NCBI GenBank assembly: GCA_019637795.1
Contig: JAHBUY010000006.1
Location: 302,330 to 366,329 of the forward strand
Direction: 5' to 3'
Length of the DNA: 64,000 nucleotides
Origin: a bacterium
Lineage (GTDB): Bacteria; Desulfobacterota; Binatia; HRBIN30; CADEER01
The notes beneath the pieces were generated by a model that was given only the letters and a program-made list of their open reading frames with translations, did no database searches and was not told the DNA's origin. The position numbers and the translations under genes are program-made. Below, piece after piece: positions 33,748 through 42,695 of the stretch (its first letter is position 1; every line of letters starts with the position of its first letter).

Positions 33748-36444
33748 TCAGCCGGTGGCCGCCAAGGGCGCCGCCACCAGCGGCTTCAGCTCCTCGAGCA
33801 CCGTGCCCTGGATGAGCGCCAGGGTGCCGGGATCCTCGATCTTCCGGCCCTCCCCGTCGGTCACGTAGAAGACGTCGAAGACGCGATCGACGGTGGTGGT
33901 GATCTTCGCCAGGTGGATCGACAGCCCGAGGTGGTAGAGGGCGTTGGCGATCGCGAACAGGACGCCGACGCGATCAACGGTGAAGACGTCGATGACCGTG
34001 TAGTCCTCGGACACCGCGTTGTCGATCTCGACCGTCGTCGGGAAGCGCGGCACCACCTTCTCCGCCAGCACCGACGGCCTTGCCGCCCTGGCCACCATCT
34101 GCTCGACGTCGAGCTCGCCGGTCAGCACCTTGCCGACGGCGCTCTGGATGCGGTCCCAGCGCTCGCCGTCGGTGGCGATGGCCGCGCCCTCGAGATGGGT
34201 GACGCGGAAGACGTCGAGCGCCATGCCGCTGCCGCCGGTGGCGATGCGCGCCGCCGCGATGTTCATGCCGTAGGCGCGCAGCACGCCGGTGAGGCGGGCG
34301 AACAGGCCGGGTTGGTCGCGGGTGACGACCGTGAACTCGCTGAACTCGCGCTCGGGAAAGTGCGCGACGCTGGTCACCAGCGGCTCCTCGGCGAAGCGGC
34401 GCACCAGCTCGAACTGCTGCTCGATGTCGTCCTCGGGGGTGCTGAGGAAGTAGCGGTCGGGGAGATCGGCGAGGAACCGCTGCAGCGTCTCGTCGGCGCG
34501 ACCGGCGAGCGCCGCGCCGACGCGGGCGCGGATGCGGTTGGCGCGCTCCACCTGCGCCTGCCCGACCGTGTCGCCGCGCTCCAGCGCGTCCACCGCCAGG
34601 GCGTAGAGCTCGCCGAGCAGCAGGTCCTGCCAACTGTTCCACAGCTTGGGGTTGGTCGCGCCGAGGTCGGCGAAGGTGAGGACGAACAGCTTCTGCAGGG
34701 TCGGCAGGGTGCCGACGGTGCGCACGAAGTCGAGCACCAGCTTGGGGTCGTGGATGTCGCGGCGGGTGGCGAGGTGGTGCATCAGCAGGTGGTGGCGCAC
34801 CAGCAGCTCGAGCTGAGCGGTGTCGTCGGCGTTGAGGCCCAGGCGCGCCGCGGCGGCGCGCGCCATCACCGCGCCCTTGTTCGAGTGGTCGCCGCCGAGC
34901 CCCTTGCCGATGTCGTGGTACAGCATCGCCAGGTACAGCACCTCGATGCCGTCGATCTCGCGCATCACCTGCGTCAGCAGCGGCGCCTGCGCCTTGAAGG
35001 CGCCGTGCAGCAGCGCCTCGAGCCGGGCGACGGCGCGCAGCGTGTGCTCGTCGGCGGTGTAGATGTGGTAGCGGTCGTACTGCGCCAGGCAGCGCAGGTG
35101 CGCGAGCTCGGGCAGGAAGGCGTCGAGCACGTCGAGGTCGTGCATCTCCTGCAGGGTCTCGGCGACGCCGTGCGTCCACTGCAGGATGTCGAGGAAGGCC
35201 TGCACCGCGGCCGGGTCGCTGCGCACCCGGTCGTCGATGAGGTGGGCGTGCGCGCGCACCGTGCGCCGGCTGGCGGCGCTGAGCGGCACGCCGTGGCGCT
35301 GCGAGTCGGCGAAGACGCGGAGCAGCAGCGCCGGCTGATCGCGGAACAGCGCCGGATCGCCGACGATCAGCTCGGAATTGGTGACGCGGACCCCGGGTCG
35401 CAGTTGGCGGGCCGCCAGCGCGCCGAGCAGCCGGTACGGCGCCGGCGTGGCGATGCAGCGCGAGATGATGTTGTCGCAGAAGCGGTGCACGGCGCGCGCC
35501 TGCAGGTAGTAGTGGCGCATGAACTGCTCGACGGCGCGCAGCGCCGGCGTGTCGCGATAGCCGAGGTCGGCGGCGATGCGTTCCTGGAACTCGAAGGTCA
35601 ACTGGTCCTGGTGCTGGCCGGAGAGGAAGTGGAGGGCGTTGCGCACCCGCCAGAGGAAGTCGCGGGCGGCGCGCACCTCGTCGTACTCGCTCTCGGTGAG
35701 CACGCCCTTGGCGACCAGATCGGCGAGGTCCTGGATCACGTACTTGACCTTGGCGAGCCACATCGCCGTGTGCAGGTCGCGCAGGCCGCCCTCGCCCTCC
35801 TTCACCTGCGGCTCGACCAGGTAGACCGAGTCGCCGTAGCGACGGTGGCGCTCGGCGCTCTCCGCCACCTTGTCGCGAAAGAAGCGGCCGGAATTGCGCT
35901 TGAGCAGATCGCGCTCGAGGGTGCGCGCCACCTGCTCGTAGAGGGCCCCGTCGCCGGCGAGCAGGCGGGTGTCGAGGAGCGCCGTCTTCACCTTCAGGTC
36001 CTGGCCGCCGAGCTTGACGCAGTCGCGCACGCTGCGCACCGCCTGACCGACCGTGAGGCCGGTGTCCCAGAGCGCGTACAGCACCTTCTCGGTGACGGTC
36101 TCGACGAACGCGTCGGCGCGCTGCGGGTAGACGAACAGCAGGTCGATGTCCGAGCAGGGATTGAGCTCGCCGCGCCCGTAGCCGCCCTGCGCCACCAGCG
36201 CCACCCGCTGGTCGAGGACCGTGAAGCGTTCGGCGTAGCTGGCGCGCGCCGCCTCGTAGAGGCTGCGCACCAGGTGGTCGATGACGCCGGTCCACTCGCG
36301 CACGATCGCCTCGCCGCTGGCGCCGGCGAGATGGCGGGCGAAGAGGACCTCGCGCGCCGCCGCCAGGAACTCCTTGCCGCCGCGGCCCCAGGCGTCGCCA
36401 AGCCGCAACGGCGGGATCGCCTCGAGCACGGGGACGGCGTTCAT
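33748..36444 (-). CDS. glnD: Bifunctional PII uridylyltransferase/uridylyl-removing enzyme
   Basis: This 898-residue nitrogen-status sensor uridylylates PII under low glutamine and removes the group when glutamine is high. Domains in order: nucleotidyltransferase with GGYGRGELNPCSDIDLLF (Asp99 and Asp101 as metal ligands); a helical region (VEPQVKEGEGGLRDLHTAMW); an HD hydrolase domain with LYHDIGKGLGGDHS; and two C-terminal ACT domains (FTVVTRDQPGLFARLTGVL, and FTVDRVGVLFAIANAL) that bind glutamine. Length and layout are standard. ATG at 36444. No glnB or glnA is in the window. Confidence 0.97.
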   Translation of the reverse strand: MNAVPVLEAIPPLRLGDAWGRGGKEFLAAAREVLFARHLAGASGEAIVREWTGVIDHLVRSLYEAARASYAERFTVLDQRVALVAQGGYGRGELNPCSDIDLLFVYPQRADAFVETVTEKVLYALWDTGLTVGQAVRSVRDCVKLGGQDLKVKTALLDTRLLAGDGALYEQVARTLERDLLKRNSGRFFRDKVAESAERHRRYGDSVYLVEPQVKEGEGGLRDLHTAMWLAKVKYVIQDLADLVAKGVLTESEYDEVRAARDFLWRVRNALHFLSGQHQDQLTFEFQERIAADLGYRDTPALRAVEQFMRHYYLQARAVHRFCDNIISRCIATPAPYRLLGALAARQLRPGVRVTNSELIVGDPALFRDQPALLLRVFADSQRHGVPLSAASRRTVRAHAHLIDDRVRSDPAAVQAFLDILQWTHGVAETLQEMHDLDVLDAFLPELAHLRCLAQYDRYHIYTADEHTLRAVARLEALLHGAFKAQAPLLTQVMREIDGIEVLYLAMLYHDIGKGLGGDHSNKGAVMARAAAARLGLNADDTAQLELLVRHHLLMHHLATRRDIHDPKLVLDFVRTVGTLPTLQKLFVLTFADLGATNPKLWNSWQDLLLGELYALAVDALERGDTVGQAQVERANRIRARVGAALAGRADETLQRFLADLPDRYFLSTPEDDIEQQFELVRRFAEEPLVTSVAHFPEREFSEFTVVTRDQPGLFARLTGVLRAYGMNIAAARIATGGSGMALDVFRVTHLEGAAIATDGERWDRIQSAVGKVLTGELDVEQMVARAARPSVLAEKVVPRFPTTVEIDNAVSEDYTVIDVFTVDRVGVLFAIANALYHLGLSIHLAKITTTVDRVFDVFYVTDGEGRKIEDPGTLALIQGTVLEELKPLVAAPLAATG

Positions 36445-36527
36445 GGCGGGTCAATACTCCGCACGTCGACCCGCGGGGCGCAAGATCGGGCACCCCTGGA
36501 ACCGATGGCCATCGGTGGCCTCTGACA

Positions 36528-39101
36528 TCAGCCGGAGCGGCGGGCGCGGGTGACCAGCTCGTGCAGGCGGTTCAGCGCTTCGACGGGCGCCAGGCGGTCG
36601 ACGTCGATGGCCGCCAGCTCGTCGCGCAGGCGGTCGTCGGGCGGCGCGAACAGGCCGAGCTGGCCGCCGGCGGCCGGAGCGCCGTCGAGGGCGAGCCGCG
36701 GCTGGCCGTTGGCGGTCAGCTCGTTGCGCTCCAGGTTGTGCAGGATCTGCCCGGCGCGCTCGATGATCGGCGCCGGCACGCCGGCCAGCCTGGCCACCTG
36801 GATGCCGTAGCTCTGGCTCGCCGGGCCGTCGACGATGCGGCGCAGGAAGACCACCTCGCCCTTCCACTCGCGCACCGCCACCGAGGCGTTGCGCACCCGC
36901 GGCCGGCTGCGCGCCAGGTCGGTGAGCTCGTGGTAGTGGGTGGCGAACAGCACCAGCGGCCGCTCGCCCGCCTCGTGCAGGTGCTCGGCGACCGCCCAGG
37001 CGATCGAGATGCCGTCGAAGGTGCTGGTGCCGCGGCCGATCTCGTCCAGCACCGCCAGGCTGCGCGGCGTCAGCTCGTTCAAGATGGCGGCGGTCTCCTT
37101 CATCTCGACCATGAAGGTCGACTCGCCGCCGGCGAGGTTGTCGGAGGCGCCGACGCGGGTGAAGAGGCGGTCGACGACGCCGATCTCGGCGCTCGCCGCC
37201 GGCACGAAGCTCCCCATCTGGGCGAGCAGCGTGATCAACGCCACCTGCCGCAGGTAGGTCGACTTCCCCGCCATGTTGGGGCCGGTGATGATCAGGATCT
37301 GGCGCTCGTCGGGATCGAGGCGGCAGTCGTTGGCGACGAAGCCCTCGCGCCCGGCCACCGCCTCGACCACCGGATGGCGACCCTCGACGATGGCGAGGCA
37401 GCGGTCGCGGCGCAGGCGGGGTCGGGCGTAGCGCCGCCGCTCGGCGACCAGCGCCAGGGCCGCGAACACGTCGAGGCGCGCCAGCGCCGCCGCGCTGCGC
37501 GACAGCGCCGCGTGGTGCGCCGCCGCCGCGCCCACCAACTCGGCGAAGAGCTGCGCCTCGAGCGCGCCCAGCCGCTCCTCGGCGCCCAGCACCTTGGCCT
37601 CGTGCTCCGCCAGCGCCGGGGTGACGAAGCGCTCGCCGGTGGCGATGGTCTGCTTGCGCCGGTAGTCCTCCGGCACCAGGTGCAGGTTCGGCTTGGTGAC
37701 CTCGAGGTAGTAGCCGAAGACCTGGTTGTAGCGGACCTTGAGCGAGCTGATGCCGGTGCGCTGGCGCTCGCGCGTCTCGTACTCGACGAAGAAGCGCTTG
37801 CCGTGCAGCGCCAGCTCGCGCAGCTCGTCGACCTCGGCGTGGCAGCCGGCGCGCACCAACTGGCCCGGCCGCGGCTTCAGCGGCACGTCGTCGCTGATCG
37901 TCGCGGCGATGCGCTCGCGCAGCGCCGGCAGCGGGTCGAGCGCCGCCGCGACGTCGCGCAGCGCCGCCGCGGCGACGTCGGCGAGCTGGGCGCGCAGCTC
38001 GCCGATGCGCGCCAGCGCCGCCGCCAGGCCGAGCAGGTCGCGCGGCGTGACGCGCGCCGCCGCCAGACGGGCGGTGAGGCGCTCGAGGTCGCCGATCCCG
38101 CCGAGCAGCGCCGCCAGGCCCTGGCGCCGGCCGGGCTCGCGGACCAAGGTCTCGACGGCGTCGAGCCGGGCGCCGATGGCGGCGATGTCGGTGAGCGGCG
38201 CCAGCAGCCACTGGCGCAGCAGGCGACCGCCCATCGGCGTCTGCGTCTCGTCGAGGACGCTGAGCAGCGAGCCGCGGCGCTCGCCGCGCGTCGTCGCCAG
38301 CAGCTCGAGGTTGCGCCGGCTCGCCTCGTCGATGCGCAGCACCGCCTGCGCGGCGTCGGCCTCCGGCGCCCGCAGGTGGTCGACGCTGGCGCGGTGGGTG
38401 GCGGCGAGGTAGGCGAGCAGCGCGCCGAGCGCCGCGGCGACGCGCGGCGGCGCCTCCGCGCCATGGGCGGCGAGCCAGGCCGCGCCGGCGGCGGCGTCGA
38501 AGCGCGCCGCCGGCAGCGGCGTCAGCATCGCCGCCGGACAGGCGGCGCGCAGCGCCGCGGCCAGGGCGTCGTCGTCGGCCGCGATCAGCAGCTCGCGCGG
38601 CGCCAGCCGGCCGAGCCAGTCGGCCAGGTCGGCGAGGTCGGCGAGCACCGCCTGCCGCGTCTCGCCGGTCGACAGGTCGGCCGCCAGCAGCGCCACCGCG
38701 TCGCCGTCGCGCGCCACCGCCGCCAGGTAGTTCGGCTGCTTGGGATCGAGGTATTCCTCCTCGGTCACCGTGCCGGGCGTGACGACGCGCACCACCCCGC
38801 GCGACACGATGCCCTTGGCCAGGCTGGCGTCCTCCAACTGGTCGCAGAGCGCGACCTTGAAGCCGGCGGCGAGCAGGCGCGCCACGTAGGCCTGCGCCGC
38901 ATGGTGCGGCACGCCGCACATCGGGATCGGCACCTCGTCCTTCTTGCTGCGCGTGGTCAGCGTGATGTCCAGCACCCGCGCCGCCGTCTCCGCGTCCTCG
39001 AAGAACAACTCGTAGAAGTCGCCGAGCCGGAACATGAGCAGCGCCTCCCCGACCTCCGCCTTGGCGCGCAGGTACTGCTCGAGCATGGGGGTGAGCTTCA
39101 T
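36528..39101 (-). CDS. mutS: DNA mismatch repair protein MutS
   Basis: This is an 857-residue mismatch-recognition ATPase. The N-terminal mismatch-binding domain has the Phe-x-Glu wedge in FRLGDFYELFFEDA. The ATPase domain carries Walker A GPNMAGKST, then GGESTFMVEMKETA and the D-loop region DEIGRGTSTFDGIS. Connector and clamp regions are of normal length. The ATG at 39101 gives the standard start (MKLTPMLEQYLRAK). A TTG 39 bases upstream is unlikely. No mutL is adjacent. It precedes glnD on the same strand with an 83-base gap. Confidence 0.97.
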   Translation of the reverse strand: MKLTPMLEQYLRAKAEVGEALLMFRLGDFYELFFEDAETAARVLDITLTTRSKKDEVPIPMCGVPHHAAQAYVARLLAAGFKVALCDQLEDASLAKGIVSRGVVRVVTPGTVTEEEYLDPKQPNYLAAVARDGDAVALLAADLSTGETRQAVLADLADLADWLGRLAPRELLIAADDDALAAALRAACPAAMLTPLPAARFDAAAGAAWLAAHGAEAPPRVAAALGALLAYLAATHRASVDHLRAPEADAAQAVLRIDEASRRNLELLATTRGERRGSLLSVLDETQTPMGGRLLRQWLLAPLTDIAAIGARLDAVETLVREPGRRQGLAALLGGIGDLERLTARLAAARVTPRDLLGLAAALARIGELRAQLADVAAAALRDVAAALDPLPALRERIAATISDDVPLKPRPGQLVRAGCHAEVDELRELALHGKRFFVEYETRERQRTGISSLKVRYNQVFGYYLEVTKPNLHLVPEDYRRKQTIATGERFVTPALAEHEAKVLGAEERLGALEAQLFAELVGAAAAHHAALSRSAAALARLDVFAALALVAERRRYARPRLRRDRCLAIVEGRHPVVEAVAGREGFVANDCRLDPDERQILIITGPNMAGKSTYLRQVALITLLAQMGSFVPAASAEIGVVDRLFTRVGASDNLAGGESTFMVEMKETAAILNELTPRSLAVLDEIGRGTSTFDGISIAWAVAEHLHEAGERPLVLFATHYHELTDLARSRPRVRNASVAVREWKGEVVFLRRIVDGPASQSYGIQVARLAGVPAPIIERAGQILHNLERNELTANGQPRLALDGAPAAGGQLGLFAPPDDRLRDELAAIDVDRLAPVEALNRLHELVTRARRSG

Positions 39102-39167
39102 GCAGCGGCGGATATTGTCACCCGCGCCCCACCCCGGCAACCTCCCACCGGCGCACGACGCATCGCA

Positions 39168-39209
39168 CGGATGTCACGGAGCGCGCGCGACGCCGCTCCG
39201 CGACATCCG
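39168..39209. terminator. Hairpin downstream of the VWA gene
   Basis: The 16-base arms 39168-39183 and 39194-39209 pair with a single mismatch across a 10-base loop. The hairpin lies 38 bases after the VWA gene's stop (minus strand) and before mutS. It has no T-tract but is a plausible transcript end. Confidence 0.5.
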
Positions 39210-39247
39210 CGTGACCCGTGATCGAGCGCGGCGCCCGGGCAGACGGC

Positions 39248-40834
39248 TCACAGCCGCTTCCGCTTGCGCGCGATGTAGTCGACGAGCAGGTACTCGCCCA
39301 GGCGATCCGGCCGCGTGAACAGCGCGCGGCCGCGGTTGATGCGGGTCATGCGCTCGACGAACGCGCGCAGGCTGGGGCTGTCGTCGAGCATGAAGGTGTT
39401 GATGACGACGCCGTTGCGGGTGACGCGCTCGACCTCCTTCAGCGTCTCCTGCGCGGCGCGCATGCTGATGCCGCCGAACGACAGCGGCCATTCGCAGTAG
39501 AGGCGGCCGCGCGCGTAGTAGGCCGTCGGCTGGCCGTCGGTGATGACGATCATCTGCTGGTTCGGGCTCGGGTGCTTGGCGAGCAGGTCGCTCGCCAGAC
39601 GCAGGCCGTCCTGCAGGTTGGTGAACGGATCGCCCATGTTCCAGCTCGCCTCCGGCAGGTCGCGCAGGGTGAGCTCGGTGGCGCGGGTGTAGAAGCCGAC
39701 GACGGCGAAGTAGTCGCGCGGGAAGCGCGAGCGGATCAGGCTCTCCATCGCCAGCGCCACCTTCTTGGCGGCGGCGAAGCGGCCCTCCCAGCTCATCGAC
39801 CAGCTCATGTCGAGCAGCAGGACGGTCGAGGCGGTGGTGGCGTGGATGGTCTCGTAGACCTCGAAATCCCCGGCCTGCAGCCGCAGCGGCGGGCGCGGAT
39901 CGCGCGCCAGCGCGTGGCGCAGCGTGCGCGCGACGTCGACGTGCATCGGATCGCCGAACTGGTACGGCCGCGTCTCCTCCGGCCGCACGTCGCTGAGCCC
40001 GCGGTGGTCGGCCTGGTGGCCGCCCGCCCGGTCGCGCAGCAGGTCCTGGTAGATGTCGCGCAGCGCCAGTTGGCCGATCTTGCGCATGCCCTTCGGCGAG
40101 AGCTGGACGCGACCGCCGCGCTGGCCGACGTAGCCGGCCTGCTGCAGCACGAGCAGGAACTGGCGCAGGGTCTGGAAGTCCTGCGCCGCGTCGTTGCCGA
40201 GCGCCTCGCGCAGGTCGTCGAGGCTGATGGTCTCGAGCCGGCCGGCGAGCAGGTCGTCCTCGAGCTGCTTCAGGCGCTCCATCTCGCGCATCAGGTCGAC
40301 CGCCTGCTCGTAATCGAGCGACTGCGGCCCCTGGAACAGCTCGCCGTAGCGGCGCTGGAAGTCCTCCAGGGCGCGCAGCGTCTCCAGCTCCTCGAGCAGC
40401 GATTCGAAATCGGCGCGGGCGTCGCCGTCCTCGAAGTCGTAGTCGCGCAACTGCTCGATGGCGTCCGACAGGCGGCGCGGCAGTTGGTCGAGCTGCGCGC
40501 GCTTGGCGGCGGCGGACTCGTCGTCCTGGGCGTCGAGCGTCGCCCGCTCGAGATCGAGCAGCTCCTCGAGCTTCTCCGCCATCGGGTCGAGGGCGCGGTC
40601 GAGGTTGTACTGCCGCTGCCGCGCGCGCCCCGCCTCGCGCAATTGCTCGAGGAACTCGTCGAGCCCCATGACCCGCACGCCGTCCATCTCGAGCCCGTGG
40701 CGCAGCAGCCACTCCCACGCCTGCTGCAGGTCGTCGGTGTACGACAGGTACTCGGCGAGCTTCTCGAACACCCGCTCCGCGGTCAGCCGCCCCTTCTGGC
40801 TGCCGTCCCACTCGGTGTAGCGGATGCGGTGCAT
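39248..40834 (-). CDS. VWA-domain protein, chelatase-like partner of an AAA ATPase
   Basis: This is a 528-residue protein. The N-terminal ~270 residues are helical and acidic (AEKLEELLDLERATLDAQDD; LREMERLKQLEDDLLAGRLE). A von Willebrand A domain follows from ~335, with the MIDAS metal motif DMSWSMS (Asp342-x-Ser-x-Ser) and later VITDGQPTAYYA. This corresponds to the D-subunit-like half of Mg-chelatase/MoxR-VWA pairs, which remodel proteins or insert metals using the ATPase encoded next to it (here upstream at 41143). The substrate is unknown. The two genes are separated by repeat DNA, so they may be transcribed separately. Confidence 0.85.
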   Translation of the reverse strand: MHRIRYTEWDGSQKGRLTAERVFEKLAEYLSYTDDLQQAWEWLLRHGLEMDGVRVMGLDEFLEQLREAGRARQRQYNLDRALDPMAEKLEELLDLERATLDAQDDESAAAKRAQLDQLPRRLSDAIEQLRDYDFEDGDARADFESLLEELETLRALEDFQRRYGELFQGPQSLDYEQAVDLMREMERLKQLEDDLLAGRLETISLDDLREALGNDAAQDFQTLRQFLLVLQQAGYVGQRGGRVQLSPKGMRKIGQLALRDIYQDLLRDRAGGHQADHRGLSDVRPEETRPYQFGDPMHVDVARTLRHALARDPRPPLRLQAGDFEVYETIHATTASTVLLLDMSWSMSWEGRFAAAKKVALAMESLIRSRFPRDYFAVVGFYTRATELTLRDLPEASWNMGDPFTNLQDGLRLASDLLAKHPSPNQQMIVITDGQPTAYYARGRLYCEWPLSFGGISMRAAQETLKEVERVTRNGVVINTFMLDDSPSLRAFVERMTRINRGRALFTRPDRLGEYLLVDYIARKRKRL

Positions 40835-40846
40835 GAAGGCAGGCTG

Positions 40847-40929
40847 TTACGCGGTTAGGCTGCTACGCTGTTAGGGATGGTGTTCGGACTCGATCTCATC
40901 GCTCCGACCCCCGACAGCGTAACAGCGTA
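40847..40929. repeat. Inverted repeat with GCTGTTA units
   Basis: TACGCTGTTA (40864-40873) and TAACAGCGTA (40920-40929) form a perfect 10-bp inverted repeat. Related units (CTGTTACGCGGTTAGGCTG) sit just outside the left arm at 40850-40868. It could fold as a long hairpin after the AAA gene transcript or be an insertion remnant. Confidence 0.5.
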
Positions 40930-40956
40930 CCCCCCCTCACAGCCTCTCTTAGCCCT

Positions 40957-41138
40957 GTTGTGACGAAAACGTTCCACCACGGAGGCACGGAGACACGGAG
41001 TCACCTGGACAAGAGAGGGTTCAGGGGCGAGATCCCCAACGCCATCAGTAATGGCCATAGGGATTGCGCCCACCCGCCTTTCCCACGCTGCACCCTCCGT
41101 GTCTCCGTGCCTCCGTGGTGAAATTCTTTTGTCGTATC
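40957..41138. repeat. Palindromic dispersed repeat element, copy 2
   Basis: The perfect 26-bp inverted arms at 40975-41000 and 41095-41120 are identical to those of the element at 25970-26152. The outer flanks match the first copy at roughly two thirds of positions. The centre shares a recognisable CCCAACG...AATGG core with copy 1 but is otherwise diverged. The size is 182 bp against 183. Confidence 0.85.
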
Positions 41139-41142
41139 GAGG

Positions 41143-42564
41143 TTAGGCCTTGTAGCTCCATCGCGTCCCCTCGCCGTCGCGATTGAGCTTCTGGTGCAGG
41201 TGCAGGCCCTCGAAGATGAGCTCGCTGGCGGCGGCGATGAAGCCGGGGCTCTCGTAGGGCCCGAGGTGGCACACCGCCTCGCGCAGTCCGGGGATCTTCT
41301 CCACGCCCTCCAGGTAGTCCTGGGCGGGCATGGCGTCGCTCACCTCGACGCCCCAGCCGGCTTCGAAGTGGGCGATCACCGGCGCCAGTTGCTCGAGCGT
41401 CAGATGGCGGTCGAAGATCGCCAGGATGGCGCGGTTGACCAGGCGTTCGATGATGTCGGCCTCGCTGCGCTCCTCGGCGGCGTACTCGATCTCGATCTTG
41501 CCGGCGGTCGAGGCGTGCAGCGCGTGCAGGTCGCTCAGGCGCGGGACGATCTCCGACTCGCCGTTGCGCACGGCGCGCTTCTCGGCGTTGCTGAGCACGC
41601 TCTCGTAGTTGTTGATGGTGACGCGGACGCTGACCCCCGACGCCTGGTTGATGTCGGGACAGGCGCGCGCCTCGAACGTCACCTGGGCGATGATCGCCTT
41701 CAGGAAGTCGGGGACGTGGACGGCGCGGCCGCCGCGGTCGATCGCCGGCAGCTCCTGCTCCATGATCGCGATCTCGTGCGGCAGGCTGCGCGGATAGTGG
41801 GTGCGGATCTGGACGTCGAAGCGGTCCTTGAGCGGCGTGATGATGCGGCCGCGCGAGGTGTAGTCCTCGGGGTTGGCGCTGGCGACGATGACCACGTCGA
41901 GCGGCAGCCGGATCCGGTAGCCTTTGATCTGGACGTCCTTCTCCTCCATCAGGTTGAAGAGGCCGACCTGCACCTTCTCGGTGAGGTCGGGCAGCTCGTT
42001 GATGGCGAAGATGCCGCGGTTCGAGCGCGGCACCAGGCCGTAGTGGATGGTGTCCTCGTCGGCGAGATAGCGCCCCTCGGCGACCTTGATCGGATCGACC
42101 TCGCCGATCAGGTCGGCGATCGACGCGTCGGGCGTCGCCAGCTTCTCGCCGTAGCGCGCCGCGCGGCCGATCCAGACGATCGGCGCCGCGTCGCCCTCCT
42201 CGGCGACCCGCGTGCGGCAGGCCTTGCAGATCGGCGCGTAGGGATCGTCGTGCAGCGGGCAGTCCGCGAGCGCCGGGATCGCCTCGTCGAGCAGCGCCGT
42301 CAGGCCGCGGATGATGCGCGACTTGGCCTGACCGCGTTCGCCGAGGAAGACCATGTGGTGGCCGGCGAGCAGCGCGTTCTCGATCTCCGGGATCACCGTC
42401 TCGTCGAAGCCGATGATGCCGGGCAGCAGCGGTTCGCGCCGCGCCAGCCGATCGAGCAGGTTGCGCCGCATCTCCTCGCGCACCGGCCGCACCGTGACGC
42501 CGGCGGCGCGCAGCTCTCCGAGGGTTCGCGGCCGGGCCGCGCCGCTCGTCGCGTCGGATGACAT
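41143..42564 (-). CDS. MoxR/ChlI-like AAA+ ATPase
   Basis: This is a 473-residue AAA+ ATPase. Walker A is GERGQAKS (Lys81), Walker B is the segment GIFAINELPDL, and sensor-1 Asn is in VIVASANPEDYTSRGR. The arrangement matches magnesium-chelatase subunit I and MoxR proteins. After Walker A it has an extra Cys/His cluster: Cys102, His105, Cys113 and Cys116 (DCPLHDDPYA and PICKAC), which could bind zinc. It pairs with the VWA protein encoded downstream on the same strand. Together they probably form a chelatase-like remodelling machine (inference). ATG 42564, divergent from corA with 131 bases between them. Confidence 0.88.
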   Translation of the reverse strand: MSSDATSGAARPRTLGELRAAGVTVRPVREEMRRNLLDRLARREPLLPGIIGFDETVIPEIENALLAGHHMVFLGERGQAKSRIIRGLTALLDEAIPALADCPLHDDPYAPICKACRTRVAEEGDAAPIVWIGRAARYGEKLATPDASIADLIGEVDPIKVAEGRYLADEDTIHYGLVPRSNRGIFAINELPDLTEKVQVGLFNLMEEKDVQIKGYRIRLPLDVVIVASANPEDYTSRGRIITPLKDRFDVQIRTHYPRSLPHEIAIMEQELPAIDRGGRAVHVPDFLKAIIAQVTFEARACPDINQASGVSVRVTINNYESVLSNAEKRAVRNGESEIVPRLSDLHALHASTAGKIEIEYAAEERSEADIIERLVNRAILAIFDRHLTLEQLAPVIAHFEAGWGVEVSDAMPAQDYLEGVEKIPGLREAVCHLGPYESPGFIAAASELIFEGLHLHQKLNRDGEGTRWSYKA

Positions 42565-42695
42565 CGGCCGCGAGTATAGGGGGGTGCCTGGGGGTCGGCA
42601 ACCGCCGGGGCGCGCCGTGCAGGGAGCGCGGAAGACGCCCCGCGGCGCCGCCCCGGCGATTGCGCCGCGGCGAGCGCCCGCTATAAGCGCCGCCC

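Larger units (their letters stand above)
40835..41142. other. Intergenic region filled by two repeat structures
   Basis: No gene is present. 40847-40929 is a region of GTTAGGCTG/ACGCTGTTA-type inverted and direct repeats. 40957-41138 is copy 2 of the palindromic element. The element ends 4 bases before the stop of the AAA ATPase gene, so any terminator for that gene must lie inside the repeat. Confidence 0.6.

Noticed and set aside
33661..36525. 954-residue plus-strand open frame opposite glnD
   Set aside because: Antisense shadow; GlnD motifs (GGYGRGELNP, HD, ACT) are unambiguous on the minus strand.
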